Shown piece by piece: positions 43,106 through 51,926 of a DNA stretch of 64,000 nt. The stretch spans positions 2,043,372 to 2,107,371 of the forward strand of contig NZ_KI632511.1 in the NCBI RefSeq assembly GCF_000504285.1, given 5' to 3'. A program made the translations under genes and the position numbers. This DNA comes from Actinospica robiniae DSM 44927 (GTDB lineage Bacteria > Actinomycetota > Actinomycetes > Streptomycetales > Catenulisporaceae). Position 1 is the first letter of the stretch. Every line of letters begins with the position of its first letter. Below the pieces are notes generated by a model. That model saw only the letters and a list, made by a program, of their open reading frames with translations. It was not told where the DNA came from and did not search any database.

Positions 43106-45874
43106 ATGGGCGTGGGCGCCATCGGCTCTCCGACGGAACTGCTGGGGCGCGGCCGAGAGCGGGCCGCGCTGGACCGGACTCTGGCCACCGCCCAGGCGGG
43201 TAGCAGCGCCGTCCTGGTCCTGCGCGGTGAGCCGGGCATCGGCAAGACCGCGCTGCTCGACTACGCGGCCGACCGGGCCGCCGGAATGCGCACCATCCAG
43301 GTCACAGGCATCGAGTCGGAGATGGAGCTGCCGTTCGCCGGCCTCCATCAGTTGTGCGCGCCCTTCCTGGACCGGCTCCAGCACTTGCCCTCGCCGCAGC
43401 ACGACGCGCTCCGCGTCGCGTTCGGGCTGCAGCAGGGCGAAGCCCCGCAGCGGTTCCTGGTCGGCCTGGCCGCGCTCAGTCTGCTGGCCGATGCCGCCGA
43501 CGCTCAGCCCCTGCTCTGCCTCGTCGACGATGCCCAGTGGCTCGACGAGGGTTCCGCGCAGCTCCTGGCATTCGTCGCCCGGCGGTTGATGGCCGAGCCG
43601 ATGGCCCTGATCTTCGGCGTCCGGCAGCCCGACGGCCTCAGTGAGCTGGCCGGACTGCCGGAGCTGGTCGTCGAAGGGCTGAACGAGCCCGAGGCTCGTG
43701 CGCTCCTGCTGTCGACGGTGAACACGCCGCTCGATCCGCAGGTGCGGGACAGGATCGTCGCCGAATCCCGCGGCAACCCGATGGCGCTGCTGCATCTGCC
43801 ACGCGCCCCCGGAGAGCTCGCCGGCGGATTCCGGCTTCCCGACGGTCGTGAATTGGCGAGGCGCATCCAAAGCGCATTCGACCGCGAACTGGCATCGCTT
43901 CCGCAGGGAAGCCGGCAGCTTCTGACGACGGCCGCGGCCGACCCGACGGGAGACGCGTCGCTCCTGTGGCGTGCAGCCGGACTTCAGGAGATCGCAGCGA
44001 ACGCCGCGGTACCGGCCGAGGTCACCGGGCTCGTCGAGTTCGGGACGACGGTACGGTTCCGTCACCCGTTGACTCGCTCCACGGTCTACGAGAGCGCGAA
44101 CGTGCCGCAGCGCCGCGCGGCACACCGGGCGTTGGCAGACGCCACAGATCCACGCACCGATCCCGATCGCAGGGCATGGCACCGCGCCTGCGCTGCAAGT
44201 GGGCCCGACGAAGACGTCGCCGTCGCGCTGGAGCACTCCGCTGACCGCGCTCGCAGCAGAGGCGGAGCAGCCGCCACGGCCCTGTTCCTTCGCCGGGCCG
44301 CCGAGCTGACGCCTGATCCGATACGCCGCGTCACCCGCGCCCTGGCCGCCGCCCAAGCGCACATCGACGCCGGACAGGCCGAGGGGGCCCGCAGCATGCT
44401 GACAATGGCGGAGATCGGCCCGCTCGACGAATTACTGCGAGCACGGCTCGAGCGGCTGCGGGCCAGAGAGATCTTCACTCGCCTTCGCGGCGGGGAGGCA
44501 CCCGGGCAGTTGCTCCGCTCCGCACGCCGGCTTGCGCCGCTCGATGCAGCTCTCGCTCGCGACACGCTGCTGGAATCGCTTGGAGCTGCGATATTCGCCG
44601 GACGCCTCAGCAAAGGCCCCGGACAACAGGAAGTGGCCGAGGAGGCCCGCGCCGGACCGTCACCGCCGACGCCGCCACGAGCAGTCGACGTCCTGCTGGA
44701 CGGCGTCGCGAGCCGGATCGTCGACGGCAGCGCCAACGCCGTCGACAAGCTCAGGAATGCCTTGCCCAGCATTGGGAACGAGCAGACCGATCGGGACGTC
44801 GACGGGCTGCGGCTGGCATTCCACGTGCTGCCCGAACCCATCGCCCCGGAACTCTGGGACGACGACGCATGGCAGCATCTTGCGACCTCCGCGGTCGAGA
44901 CCGCCCGCGCGACGGGGACGCTCGCCACCCTTCCGATGGCGCTGACCTACCGGGCGTATCTCCACGTCCAGGGCGGCCGATTCGACACTGCTGCCGCGCT
45001 GATCGACGAGGCCACTTCGATCTCGCAGGCCGTGGGCGGCGCTCCGATGATGTACACCTCGCTGGTGCTCAGCGCCTGGCGAGCGGAAGAACCTCAGGCA
45101 TCAGACCTCATCGAAACCACTATCGAAGAGGTATGCGAACGTGGCGAAGGCCGCTCGCTCGGGCTCGCCCATTACGCGAACTCCCTGCTGTACAACGGCC
45201 TGGGCCGTTATGACGCTGCGTTGGCTGCCGCGATGCGCGCATGCGAGTACGAGGATCTGGGCTTCTTCGGTTGGGCGCTGACCGAGCTGATCGAGGCCGC
45301 GACCCGCAGCGGCCGACGGGCAGACGCCGAAGCCGCGCTGGAAAAGCTCGTCGAGCGCACCCGCGCCGGCGCGACCGCGTGGGCCATCGGCACGGAGTCG
45401 TGCTCGCGCGCGCTGCTGAGCGACGGCGGAGAGGCCGACGCGCTCTTCCGCTCGGCCATCGAGCACCTCGGCCGCTGCCGGATCGCCGTCCAACTCGCCC
45501 GCGCCCGTCTCCTCTACGGGGAGTGGCTGCGGCGCGAGAACCGCCGCCAGGAAAGCCGCGCCCAGCTGAAGGCGGCCCACGAGGCGTTCATCCGGTTCGG
45601 CGCGCAGGGATTCGCCGAGCGCGCCCGGATGGAACTGCTGGCGACGGGAGAGTCCGTGCGCAAGAGGACGGCCGGCACCGACGTCACCCGCCTCACCGGC
45701 CAGGAGACCCAGATCGCCCGGCTGGCGAGGGCCGGCCACACCAATCAGGAGATCGCGGCCCGGCTGTTCATCAGCCCCCGCACGGTGGAATGGCACCTCG
45801 GCAACGTCTTCGCCAAACTCGGGGTCAGTTCACGGAGGCAGCTCCGGCTGAAGTCCGCGACGCCGAACGAGTGA
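43106..45874 (+). CDS. LuxR-family LAL-type regulator (second)
   Basis: A 922-aa regulator with an N-terminal ATPase (Walker A RGEPGIGKT, Walker B LLCLVDDAQWLD), helical repeats, and a C-terminal LuxR helix-turn-helix (LTGQETQIARLARAGHTNQEIAARLFIS). Start ATG 43106 follows the TAATAGT stretch; no strong ribosome-binding site. It lies 155 bases before the enoyl-CoA hydratase gene pair and is a likely activator of the surrounding epoxide hydrolase/hydratase block, by context only. Confidence 0.9.
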   Translation: MGVGAIGSPTELLGRGRERAALDRTLATAQAGSSAVLVLRGEPGIGKTALLDYAADRAAGMRTIQVTGIESEMELPFAGLHQLCAPFLDRLQHLPSPQHDALRVAFGLQQGEAPQRFLVGLAALSLLADAADAQPLLCLVDDAQWLDEGSAQLLAFVARRLMAEPMALIFGVRQPDGLSELAGLPELVVEGLNEPEARALLLSTVNTPLDPQVRDRIVAESRGNPMALLHLPRAPGELAGGFRLPDGRELARRIQSAFDRELASLPQGSRQLLTTAAADPTGDASLLWRAAGLQEIAANAAVPAEVTGLVEFGTTVRFRHPLTRSTVYESANVPQRRAAHRALADATDPRTDPDRRAWHRACAASGPDEDVAVALEHSADRARSRGGAAATALFLRRAAELTPDPIRRVTRALAAAQAHIDAGQAEGARSMLTMAEIGPLDELLRARLERLRAREIFTRLRGGEAPGQLLRSARRLAPLDAALARDTLLESLGAAIFAGRLSKGPGQQEVAEEARAGPSPPTPPRAVDVLLDGVASRIVDGSANAVDKLRNALPSIGNEQTDRDVDGLRLAFHVLPEPIAPELWDDDAWQHLATSAVETARATGTLATLPMALTYRAYLHVQGGRFDTAAALIDEATSISQAVGGAPMMYTSLVLSAWRAEEPQASDLIETTIEEVCERGEGRSLGLAHYANSLLYNGLGRYDAALAAAMRACEYEDLGFFGWALTELIEAATRSGRRADAEAALEKLVERTRAGATAWAIGTESCSRALLSDGGEADALFRSAIEHLGRCRIAVQLARARLLYGEWLRRENRRQESRAQLKAAHEAFIRFGAQGFAERARMELLATGESVRKRTAGTDVTRLTGQETQIARLARAGHTNQEIAARLFISPRTVEWHLGNVFAKLGVSSRRQLRLKSATPNE

Positions 45875-46029
45875 CACGAGACGTCCCGACAGCCCAGCAC
45901 GCTTCCACTCGGATTGCCGCGGCATGCAGCCCGGCTTACGTTCGTTGCGCAGGGCCCGGGCCGGTGACACCGTCGAGGAGACGGCGCACCGGCGCAGCTG
46001 TGACAACGCCTTTTCCACTGGAGAACCCC

Positions 46030-46890
46030 ATGGCCAAGAAGGGCCCGGTCGTCGCGGTCGAAGAGATCACCCCGGCCTACTGGCGGGCGACCTTCCAGAA
46101 CCCTCCGATCAACCTGCTCGATCCGGAGGTCTACGCGCAACTGCGGCTCTTACTCGACCGGATGGAGAGCGACGACAAGCTGCGCGTCGTCGTCTTCGAC
46201 AGCGCCGACCCGGACTACTACATCTCGCATCTGGACGTACCCCGGCTGCCCGAGGTGCCGGACATCCCGGGTGCGGCCGACCTCGCCGAGGACTGGCCCC
46301 GCTTCGTCACCCGGCTCTCCCACGCGAACGCCCTGAGCATCGCCTCGGTGCGTGGGCGGACGCGCGGAATCGGCAACGAGTTCGCGCTCGCCTGCGACCT
46401 CCGGTTCGCCAGCCGCGAGAAGGCGCTCTTCTCCCAGGCGGAGGTCGGCTTCGCGCTGGTGCCCGGTGGAGGCGGGTGCGACTGGCTCCCGCGCCTGGTC
46501 GGCCGGTCACGGGCACTGGAGATCATGGTGGGCGGGGAGGACTTCGACGCGGACACCGCGGCCCTCTACGGCTGGATCAACCGCTCGATTCCCGATGCCG
46601 ACCTCGACCGCCACGTCGACGCGTTCGCCCGTCGGGTGGCCGGCTTCGACGGCGAGGCGCTGGCGACCGCGAAGCGGTTGGTGAACGAGCGCGTGCCGCC
46701 GCCGACCATGGGAGAGCTGCTCCAGTCGTTCTCGACGATCGCCGCCCTCGTCGGCAAGCCGGCGGCGCAGACCCGGATGAAGAAGGCGGTCGAGCACGGC
46801 TGGGGCAAGGCCACCGAGTGGGAGCTCAACCACCCGGCCACCCTGGGAGGCATCACCGAGGAACTCGCCGAAGGGGCGTCAGCGGGCTGA
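46030..46890 (+). CDS. Enoyl-CoA hydratase/isomerase family protein (first)
   Basis: A 286-aa crotonase-fold protein. The oxyanion-hole segment includes RGRTRGIGNEFALACDLRF and the substrate-pocket segment EVGFALVPGGGG. Start ATG 46030 has GGAGAA a few bases upstream; the frame is open further back but overlaps the LAL gene. It is a paralogue of the next gene, sharing RGR-RGIGNEF and FDAD blocks. The family acts on CoA thioesters, but some members work on other substrates. Confidence 0.87.
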   Translation: MAKKGPVVAVEEITPAYWRATFQNPPINLLDPEVYAQLRLLLDRMESDDKLRVVVFDSADPDYYISHLDVPRLPEVPDIPGAADLAEDWPRFVTRLSHANALSIASVRGRTRGIGNEFALACDLRFASREKALFSQAEVGFALVPGGGGCDWLPRLVGRSRALEIMVGGEDFDADTAALYGWINRSIPDADLDRHVDAFARRVAGFDGEALATAKRLVNERVPPPTMGELLQSFSTIAALVGKPAAQTRMKKAVEHGWGKATEWELNHPATLGGITEELAEGASAG

Positions 46891-46939
46891 GACCGCCTAT
46901 CTCGAACACTGCTCGGGGATCGAATGAAGGGAACAAGCC

Positions 46940-47791
46940 ATGACGCCTGCCGGCGACTCCGCGTCACTGACAGACAGCACCGCCGTCCGGGTCTCGCTGG
47001 CGGCGCCCGGCTTCCTGCGCGCCGTCATCGACAACCCCCCGATCAACCTCTTCGACCCGGCGGTCTTCGCTGGTCTCAACCTGCTGCGACGCTATGCCGA
47101 CGAGCCGGCCAACGCGGTCAAGGTGGTGGTCTTCGAGTCCGCCAACCCGGAGTTCTACTTCGCCCACCTGGACCTGGCGAAGGCCACCGACGTCCCAGAT
47201 GTTCCCGGGGCCCAGAGCATCGTGCAGGGCTGGCCGAACTTCAGCCGATGGCTGACGAACTCACCGGTCGTCACCATCGCCAAGATCCGCGGACGCGCCC
47301 GCGGCATCGGCAACGAGTTCGTCTGCGCCTGCGACATGCGCTTCGCCGCCGCGGAGAACGCGCGGCTGTGCCAGATCGAGATCGGGTTCGGACTCGTGCC
47401 GGGCGGCGGCGGACTGGAGTGGCTGCCCCGGCACATCGGGCGCGGCCGCGCCCTCGAGGCCGTGCTCAGCGCGGACGACTTCGACGCCGACATCGCCGAG
47501 CGCTACGGCTGGGTGAACCGCTCGCTGCCCGACGCCGAGCTGGACGATCACGTCGACCGCCTCGCCCGCCGCATCGCCACCTTCGACGCCACGGCTCTGG
47601 CCACCGCGAAAGAACTCATCGGCGCTGGTCAGCCCACTCCGACCGAGAACGAGCTGGCCGAGAGCTTCGGCGCCATCCGTGCGCTGCGGCGGGGCGAGCC
47701 GGCACAACGTCTGGCGGGCTCGCTGCGTGAGCGGGCGGGCGGATCTCTAGCGGCCGCGGAACTCGACCTGCCGCAGCTGTACGGGCACTGA
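46940..47791 (+). CDS. Enoyl-CoA hydratase/isomerase family protein (second)
   Basis: A 283-aa crotonase-fold protein following its paralogue by 49 bases, with AAGGGAA before the start. It has IRGRARGIGNEFVCACDMRF and EIGFGLVPGGGG as expected for the oxyanion hole and pocket. Tandem duplication followed by divergence is the simplest explanation. The two could form a heteromer or act in successive steps. Confidence 0.87.
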   Translation: MTPAGDSASLTDSTAVRVSLAAPGFLRAVIDNPPINLFDPAVFAGLNLLRRYADEPANAVKVVVFESANPEFYFAHLDLAKATDVPDVPGAQSIVQGWPNFSRWLTNSPVVTIAKIRGRARGIGNEFVCACDMRFAAAENARLCQIEIGFGLVPGGGGLEWLPRHIGRGRALEAVLSADDFDADIAERYGWVNRSLPDAELDDHVDRLARRIATFDATALATAKELIGAGQPTPTENELAESFGAIRALRRGEPAQRLAGSLRERAGGSLAAAELDLPQLYGH

Positions 47792-47839
47792 TCCCGGTCT
47801 GCGCAGCTCGCAGAGGCAAAGCCCAGAAAAGGAGTCGTC

Positions 47840-48289
47840 ATGACGCCCGACGAACTGCGAAGCGCCCTTGTCGGCGCCTGGCGCCTCGTCTCCTTCAAGG
47901 CCACCGCCCTCGACACCGGGGATGTCGTCGAGCCCTTCGGCGCGCGGGCGCGGGGAATCCTCATCTACACCGCCGACGCTCAGATGTCCGCCCAGATCAT
48001 GCGACCGGACCGGCCTGAGTTCCGGCAGCCGAGGCTCGAGGAGGGAGAGCCCGATGAACTGGTCGCGGCCGCCACGGGCTACATGGCCTACGGCGGTACC
48101 TGGGACGTCTCCGAAGGCAACCGCGTGACTCACAAAGTGACGCTCAGCCTGTTTCCGAACTGGGTCGGCGCCACCCTGGCCCGGATCGCCGAATGGGACG
48201 GCGAACTGCTCAACCTCGTCCTGCCCGAACCCGCCTTCATCTGGGGCGCGCGTCGCAGCGGCGTCCTCACCTGGGAGCGCCCCTCCTGA
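47840..48289 (+). CDS. Lipocalin-like domain protein
   Basis: A 149-aa single-domain protein matching the lipocalin-like family found in bacterial operons: LVGAWRLVSFKA at the start, GILIYTADAQMSAQI, then YGGTWDVSEGNRVTHKV. Preceded by AAAAGGAG. It is the third gene of the hydratase operon and converges on the SDR gene with only six bases between stops. It may bind the hydrophobic substrate or product of the neighbouring enzymes; no catalytic residues are evident. Confidence 0.82.
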   Translation: MTPDELRSALVGAWRLVSFKATALDTGDVVEPFGARARGILIYTADAQMSAQIMRPDRPEFRQPRLEEGEPDELVAAATGYMAYGGTWDVSEGNRVTHKVTLSLFPNWVGATLARIAEWDGELLNLVLPEPAFIWGARRSGVLTWERPS

Positions 48290-48295
48290 TCGGGT

Positions 48296-48967
48296 TCACG
48301 CCAGGGAGGCCTTGATCCGGCGAGCGGGCTCGTCGGCCAGTACCTCGGTCCGGCCCTCGACGATCGCCTGCATCGTCTCCTCCACCACCACCTGCGGCGT
48401 GATCTTCGGCCCCTCGAACTGCTTGCTCAGATCAGTGTCCACGAAGCCCGCGTGCACGCCGACCACGAGAGTGCCCTGGTCGCGCAGGCCCTCCCGGAAC
48501 GAATTGGTCAACGACCACTGGGCGGCCTTCGAGCCCGCATAGCCGGGGAACCGCGGCCGGCCGACCCAAGAGGCGACCGAAAGCATGTTGACCAGCGCTC
48601 CACCGCCGTTACGAGCGAGTACCGGGGCGAAGTTGCGGGCCACCAGCCACGTGCCGAAGTAGTTCACGTCCATCGCCTCGCGGGCCGCGTCGAAGTCCCC
48701 CTCCAGCAAGTGCGTCCCGTACCCGCCGACACCGGCGTTGTTGACCAGAATCGCGACATCGTGGGCGAGCTCCGCGGCCTCGGCCGCTTCGACCGGGTCG
48801 GTGACGTTCAGCCGCACCGGGACCACGTCAGGGTCCTGCACGCTTTCCGGATCACGGACCGCCGCGTACACCTTGGCCGCACCGTGGTCCAGCAGCCCCC
48901 GCGTGAACGCCTTGCCGATGCCCCGGTTGGCGCCGGTCACCAGAGCGGACTTTCCCTTGATATCCAC
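48296..48967 (-). CDS. SDR-family oxidoreductase
   Basis: A 223-aa classical short-chain dehydrogenase. TGANRGIG (11-18) is the nucleotide-binding loop, NNAG is conserved, a Ser in MLSVASW and YAGSKAA (catalytic Tyr-Lys) are present. NADP preference is likely from the basic residue after the glycine loop but is uncertain. It is downstream of the second epoxide hydrolase gene on the same strand, separated by the hairpin at 48996-49042. Confidence 0.9.
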   Translation of the reverse strand: MDIKGKSALVTGANRGIGKAFTRGLLDHGAAKVYAAVRDPESVQDPDVVPVRLNVTDPVEAAEAAELAHDVAILVNNAGVGGYGTHLLEGDFDAAREAMDVNYFGTWLVARNFAPVLARNGGGALVNMLSVASWVGRPRFPGYAGSKAAQWSLTNSFREGLRDQGTLVVGVHAGFVDTDLSKQFEGPKITPQVVVEETMQAIVEGRTEVLADEPARRIKASLA

Positions 48968-48995
48968 CGCGAATCTCCTTACGCGAACAAGGAAC

Positions 48996-49042
48996 CGGGG
49001 TGGGAGGCACGCCGCCGGGTCGACGACCTGCCTCCCACCCCG
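48996..49042. terminator. Hairpin downstream of second epoxide hydrolase gene
   Basis: A perfect 13-bp stem (CGGGGTGGGAGGC at 48996-49008 and its complement at 49030-49042) with a 21-base loop, seven bases beyond the stop of the minus-strand gene. It is a probable terminator. Confidence 0.65.
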
Positions 49043-49048
49043 CTCCGG

Positions 49049-50260
49049 CTACCGCAAGGACTTCAGCCCCGCGCGTACCTCGGAGGCGAACAGTTCCGGC
49101 TCCTGCCAAGCCGCGAAGTGCCCGCCCCGATCCACCTCGTTGAAGTAGACGAGCTTCGGGTAAGCCTTCTCCGCCCAGCTGCGCGGCGCCTCGTAGAGGT
49201 CCTTCGGGAAGACGCTCACGGCCGCGGGGACCTTCACACCCTTGGCATCGAAGAACCCGAGCTTGTTCTCCCAGTACAGCCGGCCGGAGGAGACGCCCGT
49301 GTTCGTCAGCCAGTAGTAGGTGATGTTGTCGAGGACCTCGTCAGGGGTCAGGTTGCCGACCGGCCTGCCGCGCACGCCCTCGGCGATATCCTCGTAGCTG
49401 GCGTAGTCGTGGTTCAACATCCAGCCGGCCAGCCCGATCGGCGAGTCGTTGAGCCCGTACAGCGTCTGCGGCTGCGTCGCCATCTCCACCGCGTACCCCA
49501 CGCCCACGGTGTAGAGGACCATCATCTGGTCCCAGGCCTTCTGCTCCTCGGCCGATAAGCCGTCCGGCGCCGGGCCGCCGGTGACGAAGTTGATCTGCGC
49601 CGCCACGTCCGCGGGCAGCACCCCAGGCATGTTGGAGTGGATGCCCAGCAGCCCCGGCGCGGGCTCGACACCCATCAGATCGGTGACGATCGCGCCCCAG
49701 TCGCCGCCCTGAGCCACGTAGTTCTCGTAGCCGAGCCGCCGCATCAGCTCGCTCCATGCCCGGGCGATACGCTCAGGACCCCAGCCGGTCTCCCGCGGCA
49801 TGTCCGAGTACCCGTAGCCGGGCATAGACGGAATCACGACGTGGAACGCCTCGTCCTCGCTGCCGCCGTACGCAGTGGGGTTGACCAGCGGGTCGATCGC
49901 ACTCAGGAACTCGACGACGGAGCCGGGCCACCCGTGCGTCATGATGATCGGCAGGGCGTTCTCGTGCTGCGAGCGGATGTGCAGGAAGTGGATGTTCAGC
50001 CCGTCGATCTCGGTGATGTAGTTCGGCAGGGCACTGAGGCGCTGCTCCACCCGGCGCATGTCGTAGTCGTCGGCCCAGTACTGGGCGAGCTTCTTCAGCA
50101 CGTCCTGCTTCGGGCCCTGTGAGTGGTCGTCGACCAGCTCCGGATCCGGCCAACGCGTGGCCCTGATACGCGAGCGCAAGTCCTCGAGCTCGGACTCCGA
50201 AGCGGTCGGAACGGTGAACGGCCGGATCGCGGCCGAGGTGGACTTGGACGAAGCGGACAC
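49049..50260 (-). CDS. Epoxide hydrolase with EHN domain (second copy)
   Basis: A 403-aa alpha/beta hydrolase with the EHN domain, HGWPGS (109-114), nucleophile D187 (GGDWGA) and catalytic H381 (GGHFAAW). Start GTG 50260 is set by GGAGG five bases upstream; a longer frame to 50392 has no conserved sequence. It shares long blocks with the copy at 38816-40012 (for example VVIPSMPGYG). The two copies bound the LAL/hydratase block at either end, suggesting duplication within one catabolic island. The substrate is unknown. Confidence 0.9.
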   Translation of the reverse strand: MSASSKSTSAAIRPFTVPTASESELEDLRSRIRATRWPDPELVDDHSQGPKQDVLKKLAQYWADDYDMRRVEQRLSALPNYITEIDGLNIHFLHIRSQHENALPIIMTHGWPGSVVEFLSAIDPLVNPTAYGGSEDEAFHVVIPSMPGYGYSDMPRETGWGPERIARAWSELMRRLGYENYVAQGGDWGAIVTDLMGVEPAPGLLGIHSNMPGVLPADVAAQINFVTGGPAPDGLSAEEQKAWDQMMVLYTVGVGYAVEMATQPQTLYGLNDSPIGLAGWMLNHDYASYEDIAEGVRGRPVGNLTPDEVLDNITYYWLTNTGVSSGRLYWENKLGFFDAKGVKVPAAVSVFPKDLYEAPRSWAEKAYPKLVYFNEVDRGGHFAAWQEPELFASEVRAGLKSLR

Positions 50261-50613
50261 GGAAGCCTCCAACGTATTTCCACGGAGAAGATGCTGATCT
50301 CGAAAGCGGCGTGTCGCCACCGCTGTCCCGCCGGCCGGCGTCGCCGCCCTCCCCCTCGCGACGTGCTCCGTCAGACGCGCGAAACACTCCACCCCAGTCT
50401 TACTCCATTACGGGGATCGCACCACCGGGAAAATCGCGAAGTGTTTAGTTAGGCACAGCACCTATTCCGGCATGGCGACTCATGCAGTTACCTAGGCGAC
50501 CGCGGTCTCGCCTCGGCTTACTACAGTCATGCGACTGATGGCCGGAATGGCGTTTCGGGCCGTACCTTGGCTGGTGTCGTTCAAGCAGGAAACCAGCCTT
50601 AAAGGAGTATGCC
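50261..50613. other. Intergenic region between divergent epoxide hydrolase and msrB
   Basis: 353 bases without a gene. It holds the 5' leaders of both divergent genes, an ATTCCGGC/GCCGGAAT inverted repeat around 50463-50553, and the AAAGGAG site before msrB. I see no consensus promoter pair and no resemblance to the CGNR or IclR palindromes. Confidence 0.5.
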
Positions 50614-51015
50614 GTGGCGTACGATATCGAAAAGTCTGATGCCGAGTGGCACGCGGAGCTCACCCCCGCTGAGTACCGGGTTCTGCGCGGCGGCTCAGAC
50701 GAAGCACCGTTTACCGGAGAGTACGTCGACACCAAGGTGCAGGGCGTGTACTCGTGCCGAGCCTGTGGGGCCGAGGTCTTCACTTCTGCAGAGAAGTTCG
50801 ACTCCCGCTGCGGCTGGCCGTCATTCTACGACCCCAAGACCCTCGACTCAGTGCGGGTGGAGGCGTCCTTCGGGCTAGCTCCTGTCATTCGGTGTGCCAA
50901 ATGCGGCTCATATCTAGGAGAATTGTTCGAAGGCGAAGGGTTCACCACGCCCACCGACAAGCGCTACTGCATTAATAGCCTTTCGCTGCGTCTGAAGCCA
51001 GCAGATTCGGAATGA
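50614..51015 (+). CDS. msrB: Peptide methionine (R)-S-oxide reductase MsrB
   Basis: A 133-aa MsrB. Zinc ligands C48, C51, C94 and C97 (CRAC and CAKC) are intact, catalytic C119 lies in RYCINS, and C66 (RCGWPSF) is the likely resolving cysteine. It reduces methionine-R-sulfoxide and complements MsrA at 32886. Start GTG 50614 has AAAGGAG upstream. No operator like that of msrA is seen here, so the two genes are probably regulated separately. Confidence 0.95.
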   Translation: MAYDIEKSDAEWHAELTPAEYRVLRGGSDEAPFTGEYVDTKVQGVYSCRACGAEVFTSAEKFDSRCGWPSFYDPKTLDSVRVEASFGLAPVIRCAKCGSYLGELFEGEGFTTPTDKRYCINSLSLRLKPADSE

Positions 51016-51121
51016 CGTAGCGGGTTGAGCCCCGGATGGCGCATCCGCGCGGGCGGCAGAGCGGTACGCGTTCGATGGTGAAGACGCTTCGAAGTCATGG
51101 GCGGTCTTGCGAGGAGGACGA

Positions 51122-51880
51122 ATGACCAGGGCGAACACTTCCGCCGCGACCCGACATGAGCCTGAACTGCGCGGGCAGACCGTGGTACTGATCGGCGGGA
51201 GCGCGGGCATCGGCCTCGAAACGGCCCGCCGCGCACAGGCCGAGGGCGCCGAGGTCATCCTCACCGGCCGCAACCCGGACAGGCTCGAACAGGCCGCGAG
51301 GGAGCTCGGCGTGGATCGCACGGCGGCCTTCGACGCCACGGACGCGGCGGCGTTGCGCAAGTTCTTCGAGGGGTTGCCGGGGCCCATCGACCACGTGCTG
51401 GTCACGGCGGGCGGCCCGAGCTACGGCCCGCTGCTCGAGATGGACGCGGACCAGGTACGCGTGGCTCTGACCGACCACATGGTGCTCGGGCTCGAGGTCG
51501 CGCGCAACGCGGCGGACAAGATGCGACCGGGGGGCACGCTGCTGCTCATGAGCGGCACTGGAGGGCGCCGCGTTCAGCGCGGCGTCGGGATCATCTCCGC
51601 GGCCGCCGCCGCCTTTCCGCCTTTCGTCGCAGCGCTGGCGCTCGAAATCGCGCCGGTCCGCGTCAACCTCATCGCGGCCGGCTTCGTCGACACTCCGCTC
51701 TCGGCATCGCTGCTCAAGGACCAGCTCGACGAACGCCGCGAGGAGCTGCGCACCCACCTGCCGATCGGCCGGGTCGTCGGACCGGAGGATGTCGCCGCCC
51801 TCGCCGTGCACCTCATGGCCAACACCGCGCTGACCGGGGCGACCTACGACATCGACGGCGGACAGCAGTTCGCGTTCTGA
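51122..51880 (+). CDS. SDR-family protein lacking the Tyr-Lys pair
   Basis: A 252-aa short-chain dehydrogenase fold. The nucleotide loop is IGGSAGIG and LTGRNP suggests NADP binding. Where Y-x3-K should be, the sequence reads GIISAAAAAFPPFVAALALE, with neither Tyr nor Lys, while VRVNLIAAGFVDTPLSA and the C-terminal TYDIDGGQQF are conserved. The protein may bind a nucleotide without ordinary SDR catalysis, or use other residues. Start ATG 51122 follows GAGGAGG; the upstream GTG at 51107 is not preferred. Confidence 0.87.
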   Translation: MTRANTSAATRHEPELRGQTVVLIGGSAGIGLETARRAQAEGAEVILTGRNPDRLEQAARELGVDRTAAFDATDAAALRKFFEGLPGPIDHVLVTAGGPSYGPLLEMDADQVRVALTDHMVLGLEVARNAADKMRPGGTLLLMSGTGGRRVQRGVGIISAAAAAFPPFVAALALEIAPVRVNLIAAGFVDTPLSASLLKDQLDERREELRTHLPIGRVVGPEDVAALAVHLMANTALTGATYDIDGGQQFAF

Positions 51881-51911
51881 AGCCCGGCCGGCGCTTTGCG
51901 TCGGCCGGGCT
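51881..51911. terminator. Bidirectional terminator between SDR and GH59 genes
   Basis: A 14-bp stem (AGCCCGGCCGGCGC with a complement carrying one G-T pair) and a TTT loop, placed exactly between two convergent stops (51880 and 51927). Confidence 0.8.
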
Positions 51912-51926
51912 CAGTCACGGCCGAGA

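Noticed and set aside
45241-46029. Fusion of an extended N-terminus to the first enoyl-CoA hydratase
   Set aside because: The open extension overlaps the LAL regulator gene in another frame and is Arg-rich; ATG 46030 has its own ribosome-binding site.
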